From positions 3,472,001-3,536,000 of the forward strand of contig NZ_CP071060.1 of NCBI RefSeq assembly GCF_017161445.1: a DNA stretch of 64,000 nucleotides, given 5' to 3'. The notes beneath the pieces were generated by a model. That model was not told where the DNA came from. It was given only the letters and a program-made list of their open reading frames with translations, and made no database searches. This document shows, piece by piece, positions 19,434-29,271 of this stretch; position 1 is the first letter of the stretch; every line of letters begins with the position of its first letter. Source of the stretch: Niveibacterium microcysteis (GTDB lineage Bacteria > Pseudomonadota > Gammaproteobacteria > Burkholderiales > Rhodocyclaceae). Made by a program: the position numbers and the translations under genes.

Positions 19434-20543
19434 ATGCCCGAATCCGAAGCCCGCACGCTCGTCGTCTGCCTCGACGGCACCTGGAACGACGTCGGCTCGC
19501 GCACCAACGTCGTGCGTTTCTTCGAACAGCTGATGCGCGACGAACAGCAGCTGACCTACTACGACGAAGGCGTCGGCATTCCCGAAACCGGCCCGCGGCG
19601 CCGTCGCCTGCGTGAGCGCATCTTCGGCGGCGCATTTGGCAGCGGCCTGCTGGGCAACGTGATGCAGGCCTACCGCTGGCTGTCGACCCGCTTCCGGGAC
19701 GGAGACCGAATCGCGATCGTGGGCTTCTCGCGCGGCGCCTACACGGCTCGCGTGCTGGCGTCGATGCTGGGCACGCCCGGGCTGCTGCGCGGCGGCGACG
19801 CCGCGGCCTTTGACGCTGCACTCGATGCCGTATCGCTTGCGCGCGAAACACGCAGCGCGCCGGTGCTGCCAGGCAACTGGCGCTGCGAAACGGTGCCCGT
19901 CGACTTCCTCGGCGTGTGGGATACCGTCGGCGCGCTGGGCGTGCCGACACTGAACCTGAGCTGGCCGCCGATCGGCCGCACCCGGCTCAGGTTTGGCAAT
20001 ACCCAACTGCCCGACCATGTGCGGGTGGCACGCCAGGCCTTGGCGATCGACGAACATCGCGCCGACTACGCGCCGGTGCTTTGGACGGGCGCCCGCGAAG
20101 GCGCCGATGTGCTGCAGGTGTGGTTCCCCGGCTGCCATGCCCAGGTCGGCGGCGGATACCCCGACGACGCACTGTGCGAGATCAGCCTGCTGTGGATGGC
20201 CGCGCAGGCCGCGCCGGTGGTGCGCTTCCGCCAGCACATCGAGGAACCGGGCGGTGGCCACTTCGCGCCACGCCGGCTGCGGCTGGACGGCAGCGAATAC
20301 CTCGCGCCAACGATTGATGCGTGGCGTGACTTCATCGGCGGCCTCTACCGATTGTTCTCAAGGCGCCACCTGCGCCGCATCTGCGTCGAGGGGCTCAACG
20401 AAACGGTCCACAGCACCGCGTGGGACAAATGGAGCAACGATCCGGACTACCGGCCGCTGAATCTGGCCCACGCCGGACGCGAACAATTGCATTCGGCGAG
20501 TGATGCGGACCGCAGCTTTGCCGGGCCGGAGGTGCGCGCATGA
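19434..20543 (+). CDS. DUF2235 hydrolase (Tle1-like alpha/beta fold)
   Basis: Encodes 369 residues from ATG 19434. A TTG start at 19374 would add 20 residues and has no ribosome site. DUF2235 proteins are alpha/beta hydrolases; the group includes type VI phospholipase effectors of the Tle1 family. The start VCLDGTWND, the nucleophile elbow GFSRGA (Ser99), the acid VWDTVGALG and the histidine segment CHAQVGGGYPDD are all present. No signal peptide. It overlaps the next gene by four bases. It could be a free-standing lipase-like enzyme; no VgrG or PAAR is fused or adjacent. Confidence 0.88.
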   Translation: MPESEARTLVVCLDGTWNDVGSRTNVVRFFEQLMRDEQQLTYYDEGVGIPETGPRRRRLRERIFGGAFGSGLLGNVMQAYRWLSTRFRDGDRIAIVGFSRGAYTARVLASMLGTPGLLRGGDAAAFDAALDAVSLARETRSAPVLPGNWRCETVPVDFLGVWDTVGALGVPTLNLSWPPIGRTRLRFGNTQLPDHVRVARQALAIDEHRADYAPVLWTGAREGADVLQVWFPGCHAQVGGGYPDDALCEISLLWMAAQAAPVVRFRQHIEEPGGGHFAPRRLRLDGSEYLAPTIDAWRDFIGGLYRLFSRRHLRRICVEGLNETVHSTAWDKWSNDPDYRPLNLAHAGREQLHSASDADRSFAGPEVRA

Positions 20544-21487
20544 TGCTCACGATGCTCGATGTAGTGCTGGGGCTGGCGATCCTGTTCGCGGCGCTGTCGG
20601 TGTTCTGCTCCTCCGTCGTCGAAATGCTCGCGGCGCGCAGCGGACTGCGCGGGCGATTCCTGCGCGACAGCCTGTTCCACCTGCTCGGCGAGGAAACGCT
20701 CTATCGCCGCTTGCTGCAGCATCCGGCCGTGTCCCATACAGTGCGCCATCGCAGCCGCAGCGCGCCGTCCTACCTGGCGACGGAACGATTCGTTGCGGCG
20801 ATGCTGGATCTGATTCCGGCGCGCGCCGCTGCCATGGGCATCAGCGGGTTTGCCGAGAGGCCGATGCCGGAAAACATGGACCCGGTCGTGGCGGAGTTCG
20901 CCCGCTCGGCCGCTTTTATCGGCGAATGCGGCATCGCGGTGGGCGATCCGCTGTCTCGCCTCGCGATTCGCAACGGTAAATCGCTTGATGAACTGCGCAA
21001 GGCACTCGGTGACTGGTTCGACAGCCAGATGGACCGAGCCGGCGGCTGGTACAAGCGCAATGTGCAACGGCTGCTGTTCGTCGTCGGCCTGATTGTGGCC
21101 ATCGGCCTCAACGTGGATACCCTGCAGGTCGCGCGCGGGCTGGCCCATGATCCGGCATTGCGGATGCTGGCCAGCTCACAGGCCCAACGCGTGGCGAGCG
21201 AACGCGAGATCGAGCTCAACGCGCTGCTCGATGCGGGCCGTGAACGCGGTCTGCCGGTGGGCTACACATGCCTTGCGGAGCCGGATCGCGGCGTGGAGGA
21301 TTCCTTCCGGCTGTGCCTCAAGCAATTCCACCAGACCAGCTGGCTTGAGCGGGCGCTGAAACTGCTGGGCTTTCTGCTCACCGCTCTGAGCGTGAGCTTC
21401 GGCGCGCCCTTCTGGTTCGACCTACTGCTGAAGATCAGCAACCTGCGCTCATCGGGAACGCCGGTCGGCGACAAGAAGAACGCCTGA
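20540..21487 (+). CDS. Integral membrane protein coupled to DUF2235 hydrolase
   Basis: Encodes 315 residues. The start overlaps the DUF2235 stop (ATGATG, either ATG usable). Hydrophobic helices lie near residues 5-25, 176-196 and 273-295, with two sizeable soluble segments between them and a polar C-terminus. The closing pattern FWFDLLLKISNLRSSG is one I have seen in unnamed bacterial membrane proteins. It has no known catalytic motif. The tight coupling implies a shared task, possibly anchoring, activating or neutralising the hydrolase. Confidence 0.75.
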   Translation: MMLTMLDVVLGLAILFAALSVFCSSVVEMLAARSGLRGRFLRDSLFHLLGEETLYRRLLQHPAVSHTVRHRSRSAPSYLATERFVAAMLDLIPARAAAMGISGFAERPMPENMDPVVAEFARSAAFIGECGIAVGDPLSRLAIRNGKSLDELRKALGDWFDSQMDRAGGWYKRNVQRLLFVVGLIVAIGLNVDTLQVARGLAHDPALRMLASSQAQRVASEREIELNALLDAGRERGLPVGYTCLAEPDRGVEDSFRLCLKQFHQTSWLERALKLLGFLLTALSVSFGAPFWFDLLLKISNLRSSGTPVGDKKNA

Positions 21488-21973
21488 TCAGGCGGAAATG
21501 GCGCGCGCCTTCACGCGCGCGCCCACGCCATAGCTGCGGTCGAGCACGATGCTGGTGAGCGGCTTCCAGCCCAGTCGTTGCCAGAAGCTCACCGCATTGA
21601 CCAGGGCAACCAGCCGGATCTCTCGAAAGCCATCGCGCCGCCCCTGCTTTTCCAGCGCCGCAATCAGCGCCGCCGCAGCACCGGCACCGCGGGCTTCCGG
21701 CAACACGGCAAGGTCATGCAGGAAAAGGTGGTCCGCCTGCGCCTGCTTGCCCAAGGGGTGGTGCAGCACGGGCGGCGCGCCGGACCACGGGTGCGCCAAC
21801 AGGTAGGCCACTGCATGGTGACCCAGTTCGGCGACAAAACAGGTCTTGCGACCGCGCTCGAAACGGCTCGCCAGCGCGGCGCGGGATTCGTGGTAGTCCG
21901 GGGTGTGCGCCCGGCATTGCAAGTCAAACACCGGGTCGAGATCGCCCGGTGTCATCGGCCTTACGTGAAGCAT
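21488..21973 (-). CDS. GNAT-family N-acetyltransferase
   Basis: Encodes 161 residues. The acetyl-CoA-binding motif A is FLHDLAVLPEARGAGAAAALI (about residues 82-102), with the R/QxxGxG/A pattern, and motif B includes VNAVSFWQRLGW. The start MLHVRPMTPGDLDPVFDLQ is typical of the fold. It probably acetylates a small amine or a protein amino group; the substrate is not predictable. It is convergent with the membrane-protein gene (the two stops abut) and lies just downstream of hemB on the same strand. Confidence 0.88.
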   Translation of the reverse strand: MLHVRPMTPGDLDPVFDLQCRAHTPDYHESRAALASRFERGRKTCFVAELGHHAVAYLLAHPWSGAPPVLHHPLGKQAQADHLFLHDLAVLPEARGAGAAAALIAALEKQGRRDGFREIRLVALVNAVSFWQRLGWKPLTSIVLDRSYGVGARVKARAISA

Positions 21974-21996
21974 CGGCGTTTATTTTCGGCGCCGCC

Positions 21997-23028
<1,032 letters not shown>

Positions 23029-23154
23029 TCAGGCCAAGAATGGTTGAGCAATTTTCTCAGGAACTATTCGCAGGGATGGACTATCACAGACAGTGGATGG
23101 TGCCCAACCGTCTCCCGCTTCACCTCCCTGAGCGGGTGCCTGTTGCCAGGCGTT

Positions 23155-23805
23155 CTACCCCCGGTCTGAATCCCCTTCCGCCGGGGGTTTTTCTTGGTCC
23201 GGGTCGGGAATCAGCGATTCAAGCCAGTTGGTCACGACGCGCTCGGTCTCTTCCATGCCGGTCTTCTTCAGGCTGGAAAAGAGCTGCGCGGTGACTGCCG
23301 GCCCCCACTGCGCCAGCTCGCGCCGCACATCCATCAGGGTCTGCGCGGCCGGCCCGCGGGTGAGCTTGTCGGACTTCGTCAGCAGGATATGCACCGGCCG
23401 CCCCGACGGGGTGAACCAGTCCAGCAGCTGGCGATCGAGGTGCGTCAGCGGATGGCGCGAATCCATGATGTGGATAAGGCCGATCACATTGGGCCGCCGC
23501 GTCAGGTACTTCTCCAGCAGATCCTGCCACTGGCGGCGGATCGGCTCCGGCACCTGCGCGTAACCGAAGCCGGGCAAGTCGACCAAGGCCACGCCGGACG
23601 GCAGGCGGAAGAAGTTGATCAGCTGCGTGCGGCCCGGCGTTTTCGAGACGAAGGCGAGGCGGTTGTGCCCGACCAGGGTGTTGATCGCGCTGGACTTTCC
23701 GGCGTTGGAGCGCCCGACAAAGGCGATTTCGGGCTCGGACGAATCCGGCAAAGCGTTGGGCTTGGCGAAGGACGTCTCGAAACGGGCGTGGCGGAAAATT
23801 GACAT
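23155..23805 (-). CDS. engB: Ribosome biogenesis GTP-binding protein EngB/YihA/YsxC
   Basis: Encodes 216 residues from ATG 23805; the longer open frame upstream is discarded because the family starts at this point. TRAFAC-class GTPase with G1 GRSNAGKSS (31-39), G2-region TPGRTQ, G3 DLPGFG and G4 TKSD. It is needed for large ribosomal subunit assembly. Its divergent partner is cytochrome c4, an arrangement seen widely in beta- and gamma-proteobacteria. The last codons contain a hairpin-forming stretch (see rejected items). Confidence 0.96.
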   Translation of the reverse strand: MSIFRHARFETSFAKPNALPDSSEPEIAFVGRSNAGKSSAINTLVGHNRLAFVSKTPGRTQLINFFRLPSGVALVDLPGFGYAQVPEPIRRQWQDLLEKYLTRRPNVIGLIHIMDSRHPLTHLDRQLLDWFTPSGRPVHILLTKSDKLTRGPAAQTLMDVRRELAQWGPAVTAQLFSSLKKTGMEETERVVTNWLESLIPDPDQEKPPAEGDSDRG

Positions 23806-23931
23806 GGATCGGGCCGGAAATGGCCAAGCCGCCGACGGGCACGAGATTGTGCGGCAGGCGGTACATGGCGGTGCAGCGTGGGGCTGTATTAGAATATCAG
23901 GTTTGAAGACCGACACGGGTTTGAGGGGACC

Positions 23932-24573
23932 ATGTTGAAGCCGATTCTCGGGCACGCACTGATTCTGAGCCTGCTTGCCGCAACGCAAGCATTTGCCGCT
24001 GACGCGGCCGCCAAACCGGACCTCGCCAAGGCGAAGCAGACCGTGGAAACCGTTTGCGTAGCCTGTCACGGCGCCGATGGCAACAGCACGATCCCGCAGA
24101 ACCCGAAGCTTGCCGGGCAGCACTGGGAGTACCTGTACAAGCAGTTGCGCAACTTCAAGTCGTGGGACGGCAAACCCGCCGAACGCGCGAATCCGGTCAT
24201 GGGGGGCATGGCCGCACCGCTGGAAGATGCCGACATGAAGGCCCTGGCGATGTATTTCGCGGGCCAGAAACTGACCCTCGGCGAAGCCAAGGATCGCAAG
24301 AGCGTCGAAGCCGGCCAGAAGATCTGGCGCGGTGGTATCGCAGCCAAGGGCGTGCCGGCCTGTGCCGGTTGCCACGGCCCGGCGGGCGCTGGCCTGCCCG
24401 CGCAATACCCGGCGCTGCACGGTCAGCATGTTGAATACACGGAAGCCCAGTTGAAGGCCTTCCGCGCAGGCGAACGTGCCAACGATCCGAACAAGATGAT
24501 GCGCACGATTGCTCTGAAGCTGACCGACGCTGAAATCAAGGCGGTTTCGGACTACATCGCCGGCCTGCGCTGA
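23932..24573 (+). CDS. Di-haem cytochrome c4
   Basis: Encodes 213 residues. A cleavable signal peptide (about 1-22, ending AFA) exports it to the periplasm. Two c-type haem sites are visible, CVACH at 42-46 and CAGCH at 144-148, with axial methionines likely in NPVMGGM and NKMMRT. The two lobes are similar, as in the cytochrome c4 family, which carries electrons from the bc1 complex to terminal oxidases. It precedes the System II cytochrome c maturation genes, so its maturation machinery is next door. A terminator follows at 24597-24624. Confidence 0.94.
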   Translation: MLKPILGHALILSLLAATQAFAADAAAKPDLAKAKQTVETVCVACHGADGNSTIPQNPKLAGQHWEYLYKQLRNFKSWDGKPAERANPVMGGMAAPLEDADMKALAMYFAGQKLTLGEAKDRKSVEAGQKIWRGGIAAKGVPACAGCHGPAGAGLPAQYPALHGQHVEYTEAQLKAFRAGERANDPNKMMRTIALKLTDAEIKAVSDYIAGLR

Positions 24574-24596
24574 TACAGCTGCACAGGGTGTTAAAG

Positions 24597-24624
24597 AAAG
24601 GGGTGGAGCAATCCGCCCCTTTTT
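24597..24624 (+). terminator. Rho-independent terminator after cytochrome c4
   Basis: GGGGTGGA (24600-24607), GCAA loop, TCCGCCCC (24612-24619), then TTTTT; one G-T wobble. The upstream AAA extends pairing with the T tract. Confidence 0.92.
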
Positions 24625-24753
24625 CTATTCTGGCTTCCGGAAGAATCCACCCGGCCCGACGAACAGTCTCGGCCAACCCACGGGCGGCCGGGAACCTTCC
24701 CGCTTGCCCATGCTCAAGGTGAGTGGCGCGCGACGCGCCGCAGACTGCACGCG

Positions 24754-26781
24754 ATGAAAAAAACCTCCAACGCTCGCGCGCTGTACGAGTTGTTCAGCTC
24801 GATGCGCTTTGCGATCAGCCTGCTGACGATCCTCGCGATCGCATCGGTGATCGGCACGGTGCTCAAGCAGAACGAGCCGTACAACGCCTACCTGAACCAG
24901 TTCGGCCCTTTCTGGTTTCCGATCTTCGAGAAGCTCGGGCTGTATGCCGTATACAACGTGGGTTGGTTCCTCGCGATCCTGTGCTTCCTGGTGCTATCGA
25001 CCAGCGCTTGCATCCTTCGCCAGAGCAAGCCGATGCTGCGCGAAATGCGCGCATTCAAGGAGCACGCGCGCGAGACCTCGCTGCGGCTGTTCAAGCTCCA
25101 TGCTGAAGCCAGTGCAGACCGCGCGCCAACACGCGCAGCGGCTGAGGCCTATCTCGCGCGCAGCGGATTTCGGGCGCGCACGCTAGAACGCGACGACGGC
25201 GTGCTCATCGCTGCCAAGCGCGGCAGCTGGAGCCGTGTCGGCTACTTCTTCGCACATGGCGCTTTGGTCGTGATCTGCGTCGGCGGTCTGCTGGACGGCA
25301 ACCTGCCGCTGCGCATGCAGATGTGGCTGGGAGGCAAGCAGGCAACGCAGGCCGATCAACTGATCGCGGATATTCCTGCGCAAAGCCGGCTCGCCGAAGA
25401 CAACTGGAGCTACCGCGGCAACATCTTCATCCCGGAAGGCAAGTCTTCCGGCGTGGCAGTACTGCGCGAAGGCGACGGCGTGCTGCTGCAGGAACTGCCC
25501 TTTGACGTGTCGCTGCAGAAATTTCACATCGAACACTATGAGACCGGGCAGCCAAAGCGTTTCGCCAGCGACATCATCGTGACCGACAAGCGCAGCGGCA
25601 AATCCGAGGTGCGCACGATCGACGTAAACAAACCCTTCGAGACGCACGGCGTCACGCTCTACCAAGCCAGTTTCGACGACGGCGGTAGCCGCCTGAAGCT
25701 TCGCGTTCGCAACCTCGCGACGGGCAGAGACGCACCGAGCGAAATCACCGGCATCGTGGGTGAGCGCGGCGACCTCAAGGGCCCGGGCTATGCCTACAGC
25801 GTCGAATTCACCGGCTTCCGCGCCATCAACGTGGAAACGATGGGCGAAGCGCCTGCTGCACGCGGCGGCCTCGCCGGCCTGCAGGATCGCCTCGGCAGCG
25901 GTGCGCGCGACCCGGCGCACAAGAACCAACGCAACATCGGCCCAAGCTTCACCTACAAGCTGCGCGACAGCGCCGGGCAGGCGATCGAATTCATGAACTA
26001 CATGCTGCCGGTGGAGCAGGACGGCCGTTGGTTCCTGCTCGCCGGGATACGCGAAGATGCGGCCGAGGGCTTCCGTTACCTGCGCATTCCGCTCGACGAA
26101 GACGGTCGCGTCGACACCTGGTATGCGGTACGCCAACGCTTGCTCGACAAGACGACCCAGGCAACGCTGGCAAAGCGCTTCGCCAAGCGCGCCTCGGGCG
26201 GTGCGGAAAACGCCACGCTGCGGCTTGAGGAGACTTCGCTGCGCACACTGCAGCTGTTTTCCGACAAGGGCTTTGAATCGCTCGGCGCATTCATCGACAA
26301 GACCATTCCGAAAGCTGAGCAGGAACGCGCCGCAGGCATCTTCCTTCAGGTGCTCGAAGGCATTGTGTGGGAAGCGGTCTTGATGGCGCGCGAAGACGCC
26401 GGTCAGCCTGCGCTCGAAGCAAGCCCCGCGCGTGCGCAGTACGCCCGCGACGTGCTCAAGGCGGTGGGTGACGCCTTCCACTACAACGCGCCCCTGATCC
26501 TGCAGCTCGACAGCTATGAGCAGGTCCAGGCGACCGTGCTTCAGGCCACCCGCTCACCCGGCAAGAAATGGGTCTTCCTGGGCTCGCTCTTGCTCACGCT
26601 GGGCGTGTTCGCCATGCTTTACGTTCGGGAACGCAGGCTGTTCCTGCTGCTGCGGCGCGACGGCTCAGCGCTGCTCGCGATGAGCGCGAACCGCGTGTCG
26701 CTGGACGTCGAGCAGGAATTCCTGCGTCATCGCGACGCCTTGCTGGGCAGCAAACCGGCTGCCGGAGACCTTGCATCATGA
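24754..26781 (+). CDS. resB: ResB-like System II cytochrome c biogenesis protein
   Basis: Encodes 675 residues. Three N-terminal helices (about 15-35, 65-90 and 165-185), a large periplasmic domain and one C-terminal helix (about 605-625) match ResB/Ccs1. With CcsA it delivers haem to, and holds apocytochromes c for, thioether attachment at the outer face of the inner membrane. The N-terminal ELFSSMRFAISLLTILAIAS is the family hallmark. Length is typical of beta-proteobacterial members. It overlaps ccsA by four bases, and cytochrome c4 lies upstream across a terminator. Confidence 0.94.
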   Translation: MKKTSNARALYELFSSMRFAISLLTILAIASVIGTVLKQNEPYNAYLNQFGPFWFPIFEKLGLYAVYNVGWFLAILCFLVLSTSACILRQSKPMLREMRAFKEHARETSLRLFKLHAEASADRAPTRAAAEAYLARSGFRARTLERDDGVLIAAKRGSWSRVGYFFAHGALVVICVGGLLDGNLPLRMQMWLGGKQATQADQLIADIPAQSRLAEDNWSYRGNIFIPEGKSSGVAVLREGDGVLLQELPFDVSLQKFHIEHYETGQPKRFASDIIVTDKRSGKSEVRTIDVNKPFETHGVTLYQASFDDGGSRLKLRVRNLATGRDAPSEITGIVGERGDLKGPGYAYSVEFTGFRAINVETMGEAPAARGGLAGLQDRLGSGARDPAHKNQRNIGPSFTYKLRDSAGQAIEFMNYMLPVEQDGRWFLLAGIREDAAEGFRYLRIPLDEDGRVDTWYAVRQRLLDKTTQATLAKRFAKRASGGAENATLRLEETSLRTLQLFSDKGFESLGAFIDKTIPKAEQERAAGIFLQVLEGIVWEAVLMAREDAGQPALEASPARAQYARDVLKAVGDAFHYNAPLILQLDSYEQVQATVLQATRSPGKKWVFLGSLLLTLGVFAMLYVRERRLFLLLRRDGSALLAMSANRVSLDVEQEFLRHRDALLGSKPAAGDLAS

Positions 26782-27923
26782 CCGACCTCGCCCATTCCGT
26801 TTCACCGCAGCCCGGCTTTCGCCGCATCACCCGCGGCGACTGGCTTGCAGCATTGGCCCTTGCCCTGGGTGCAGCCTTCGCACTGCGGCAGTACGGCAGC
26901 TACATGGACGTCTACGAAAAGGCCATTCTGTTGCTGACGGTGCCTGCACTCGCAGTGCTCGGGTGGCACTGGCACGGCCTGCGCAACCTGCTGGCCGCCA
27001 CCGCCTGCGCCGCCCTGCTCGGCATTGAGCTCTACCAGCACGACCTCGCACGCGCCGAGCAGGTCTTCTGGCTGAAGTACTTTTTCAGCAGCCAAACCGC
27101 CATCGCCTGGATGAGCGCGCTGGTGTTCTTTTCGACCGGTGCGTTCTGGCTCGGGTTGCTGGCCCGCGCCCCATTTGCCGAACGCGTTGGCACCGCGCTC
27201 AGTTGGGTCGCCGCCGGAGCGGGGCTCACCGGCCTCATGGTGCGTTGGTACGAGAGCTACCTGATCGGTGCCGATGTCGGCCACATCCCGGTATCGAACC
27301 TCTACGAAGTCTTCGTGCTGTTCATCATCCTGACCACGCTGCTGTATCTGTACTACGCACGGCACTACGCAACAAACAAGCTCGGCGCCTTCGTGATGCC
27401 GGTGGTGGCCGCGGCCGTCGGATTTCTGCTCTGGTACAGCTTCAGCCGCGACGCGCATGAGATCCAGCCGCTGATCCCGGCCCTGCAGTCCTACTGGATG
27501 AAGATCCATGTGCCGGCCAACTTCGTCGGCTACGGCGCCTTCGCGCTCGCATCGATGGTTGGTGTGGCCTATCTGTGTGCATCGCGCGGCCTGCTGGCGA
27601 GCCGCCTGCCCAGCGTCGCGGTGCTCGACGATCTGATGTATCGGGCGATTGGCATCGGCTTCGCGTTCTTCACCGTGGCCACGATACTCGGGGCGCTGTG
27701 GGCCGCTGAGGCGTGGGGCACATACTGGCAGTGGGACCCGAAGGAAACCTGGGCCCTCATCGTCTGGCTCAACTACGCGGCCTGGCTGCACATGCGACTG
27801 ACCAAGGGACTGCGCGGTGCCGTGCTGGCCTGGTGGGCCATCATCGGCCTGCTGGTCACCAGTTTCGCCTTCCTCGGCGTTAACATGTTCTTGTCGGGCC
27901 TGCATTCCTACGGCTCGCTTTGA
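26778..27923 (+). CDS. ccsA: CcsA/ResC-type haem handling protein (System II cytochrome c maturation)
   Basis: Encodes 381 residues from ATG 26778, overlapping the resB stop as ATGA. About eight transmembrane helices. The tryptophan-rich haem-handling motif is WGTYWQWDPKETWALIVW (about residues 314-331). Histidines flanking this region (HVPANFVGYGAFAL and further on) would ligate haem. It forms the haem export and ligation unit with ResB. Often annotated ccsB in proteobacteria. Confidence 0.93.
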   Translation: MTDLAHSVSPQPGFRRITRGDWLAALALALGAAFALRQYGSYMDVYEKAILLLTVPALAVLGWHWHGLRNLLAATACAALLGIELYQHDLARAEQVFWLKYFFSSQTAIAWMSALVFFSTGAFWLGLLARAPFAERVGTALSWVAAGAGLTGLMVRWYESYLIGADVGHIPVSNLYEVFVLFIILTTLLYLYYARHYATNKLGAFVMPVVAAAVGFLLWYSFSRDAHEIQPLIPALQSYWMKIHVPANFVGYGAFALASMVGVAYLCASRGLLASRLPSVAVLDDLMYRAIGIGFAFFTVATILGALWAAEAWGTYWQWDPKETWALIVWLNYAAWLHMRLTKGLRGAVLAWWAIIGLLVTSFAFLGVNMFLSGLHSYGSL

Positions 27924-27932
27924 GCGAAGACC

Positions 27933-28475
27933 ATGCGCGCTGCCGCCACCCTGCTTCTGCTTGCACTACTTGCGCCGACCGTGGCGCAAGCCGAGGTATG
28001 GAAGTGGACCGACAGCGCCGGCCAAACCCATTACGGTGACAGCCCACCACCGGGGGTGAAAGCAAGCAAGGTGGGGGACGCGGGCGTGTCGGTCATCCCC
28101 TCGACGCCCACGCCCGAAGCGGCCGCCCCGGCTCCGGCCTCAGCCAGCCCCGCGCGCGCCGCGCCAACGGCCGAGCGCCCGGCGAGCAACACCACCAGCC
28201 ATGAGGCTGCAGCAGAGCGCGAAGCCAAGCGGCAAAGAATGATCGAACGCTGCGAACGCGAGCGGGGTGTTGATTGCGAATACGCGGTGGACGGCATGCT
28301 CGACGGCACGCCGCCGGCGAACAGCGCGATTGAAGGCCCCGTCTGGATCGTGCCGACGCACCCGCCTCACAAACCGCACCCGCCGGTGAAACCGAAGCCC
28401 AAGCCCAGCACGACACCGGACGACCCACTGAACTACCCGATCGCGCCCTTCCCGAAGCCGGTCAAACCCAAGTAG
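27933..28475 (+). CDS. DUF4124 domain periplasmic protein
   Basis: Encodes 180 residues. A signal peptide (about 1-20, ending AQA) leads straight into a DUF4124 motif, EVWKWTDSAGQTHYGDSPP (21-39). An Ala/Pro-rich linker, a short charged helical segment with two cysteines (CERERGVDC) and a Pro-Lys-rich tail (HPPVKPKPKPS) follow. The function of DUF4124 is unknown; it is common in envelope proteins of proteobacteria. It lies 9 bases after ccsA and is probably co-transcribed. It is convergent with the OmpA-type gene. Confidence 0.85.
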   Translation: MRAAATLLLLALLAPTVAQAEVWKWTDSAGQTHYGDSPPPGVKASKVGDAGVSVIPSTPTPEAAAPAPASASPARAAPTAERPASNTTSHEAAAEREAKRQRMIERCERERGVDCEYAVDGMLDGTPPANSAIEGPVWIVPTHPPHKPHPPVKPKPKPSTTPDDPLNYPIAPFPKPVKPK

Positions 28476-28482
28476 CCGCGCG

Positions 28483-29271
28483 TCACTGCGCCAGAACGCG
28501 AAACTCGATGCGCCGGTTGCGCGCACGCCCGTCCGGCGTGGCGTTTGACGCGACCGGCCGGTCGGGCCCCATGCCGGTGGTACTCAGCATGGCCTGCTCG
28601 GCGCCTTTGGCCACCAGATAACGCTGTACTTCATTCGCGCGCGCCTGCGACAAGGCCAGGTTGCTGGTACGCGAACCGTCGCTGTCGGTGTGACCAATAA
28701 TCTCCACCCGACGGCCGCGCACGCTCAGCAGCGCCTTGGCCATCTCGTCGAGGATCGCCTGCCCTGCCTGGGTCAATGTGGCCTTGCCGCTTTCAAACTC
28801 CACGATCCGGTTGCCGAGCGTGTCGTCGAGCAACTGCTGTTCGCTGGCAGCCACGGCGAGGCCGTTCTTCACCACGAACTGGTTGTTGAAGCTGCTCGCG
28901 ACATCGCTCGCCACTGTCTTTCGCTGCGCATCGCTCGACACGGTGCCGTTGAGGGCGACCTGCGTCCCATCGACACTCAGACTGCCGGCGCTCACCGTCT
29001 TGAGCTGCGGCCCGATTGAGCGCTGCACCTGTTCGGCCCAGCGCGGCGGCGCGACCACGCCGCCAACGGTGATCTGATCAACCACCCGCGCCGCGCCGAA
29101 AACCTCACGCAGCCGCGCGAGAATCGCCGCTTTCGACGCATCGTCAGGCACAGCGCCGGTCGCCACGATCGGCGCGTCCTGGGTCGTCGCGGCAACGGCA
29201 CCCCACGACGCCATGCCCAGCACGATCGCCGCAGCGAATCGGAGCAAGTTAGCGTCCAAGGAAGGCCTCAC
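28483..29271 (-). CDS. OmpA-family protein with BON-like domain, type VI-associated
   Basis: Encodes about 262 residues if the GTG at 29271 is used (overlapping tagF by 23 bases); TTG codons at 29259 and 29247 are alternatives. An N-terminal signal or anchor (LLRFAAAIVLGMASW) is followed by a BON-like region (about 45-140) and a C-terminal OmpA domain with the peptidoglycan-binding pattern HTDSDGSRTSNLALSQARA and GRARNRRIEF. It likely ties the envelope complex to murein. It is the last gene of the type VI operon, suggesting a TagL-like role, although it lacks the usual IcmH/DotU fusion. Confidence 0.8.
   Translation of the reverse strand: MRPSLDANLLRFAAAIVLGMASWGAVAATTQDAPIVATGAVPDDASKAAILARLREVFGAARVVDQITVGGVVAPPRWAEQVQRSIGPQLKTVSAGSLSVDGTQVALNGTVSSDAQRKTVASDVASSFNNQFVVKNGLAVAASEQQLLDDTLGNRIVEFESGKATLTQAGQAILDEMAKALLSVRGRRVEIIGHTDSDGSRTSNLALSQARANEVQRYLVAKGAEQAMLSTTGMGPDRPVASNATPDGRARNRRIEFRVLAQ

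Noticed and set aside
23157..23192. Hairpin ACCCCCGG ... CCGGGGGT followed by TTTTT on the plus strand, terminator-like
   Set aside because: It is made of the last engB codons, no plus-strand gene reads into it, and on the minus strand there is no T tract, so it is not called as a terminator.
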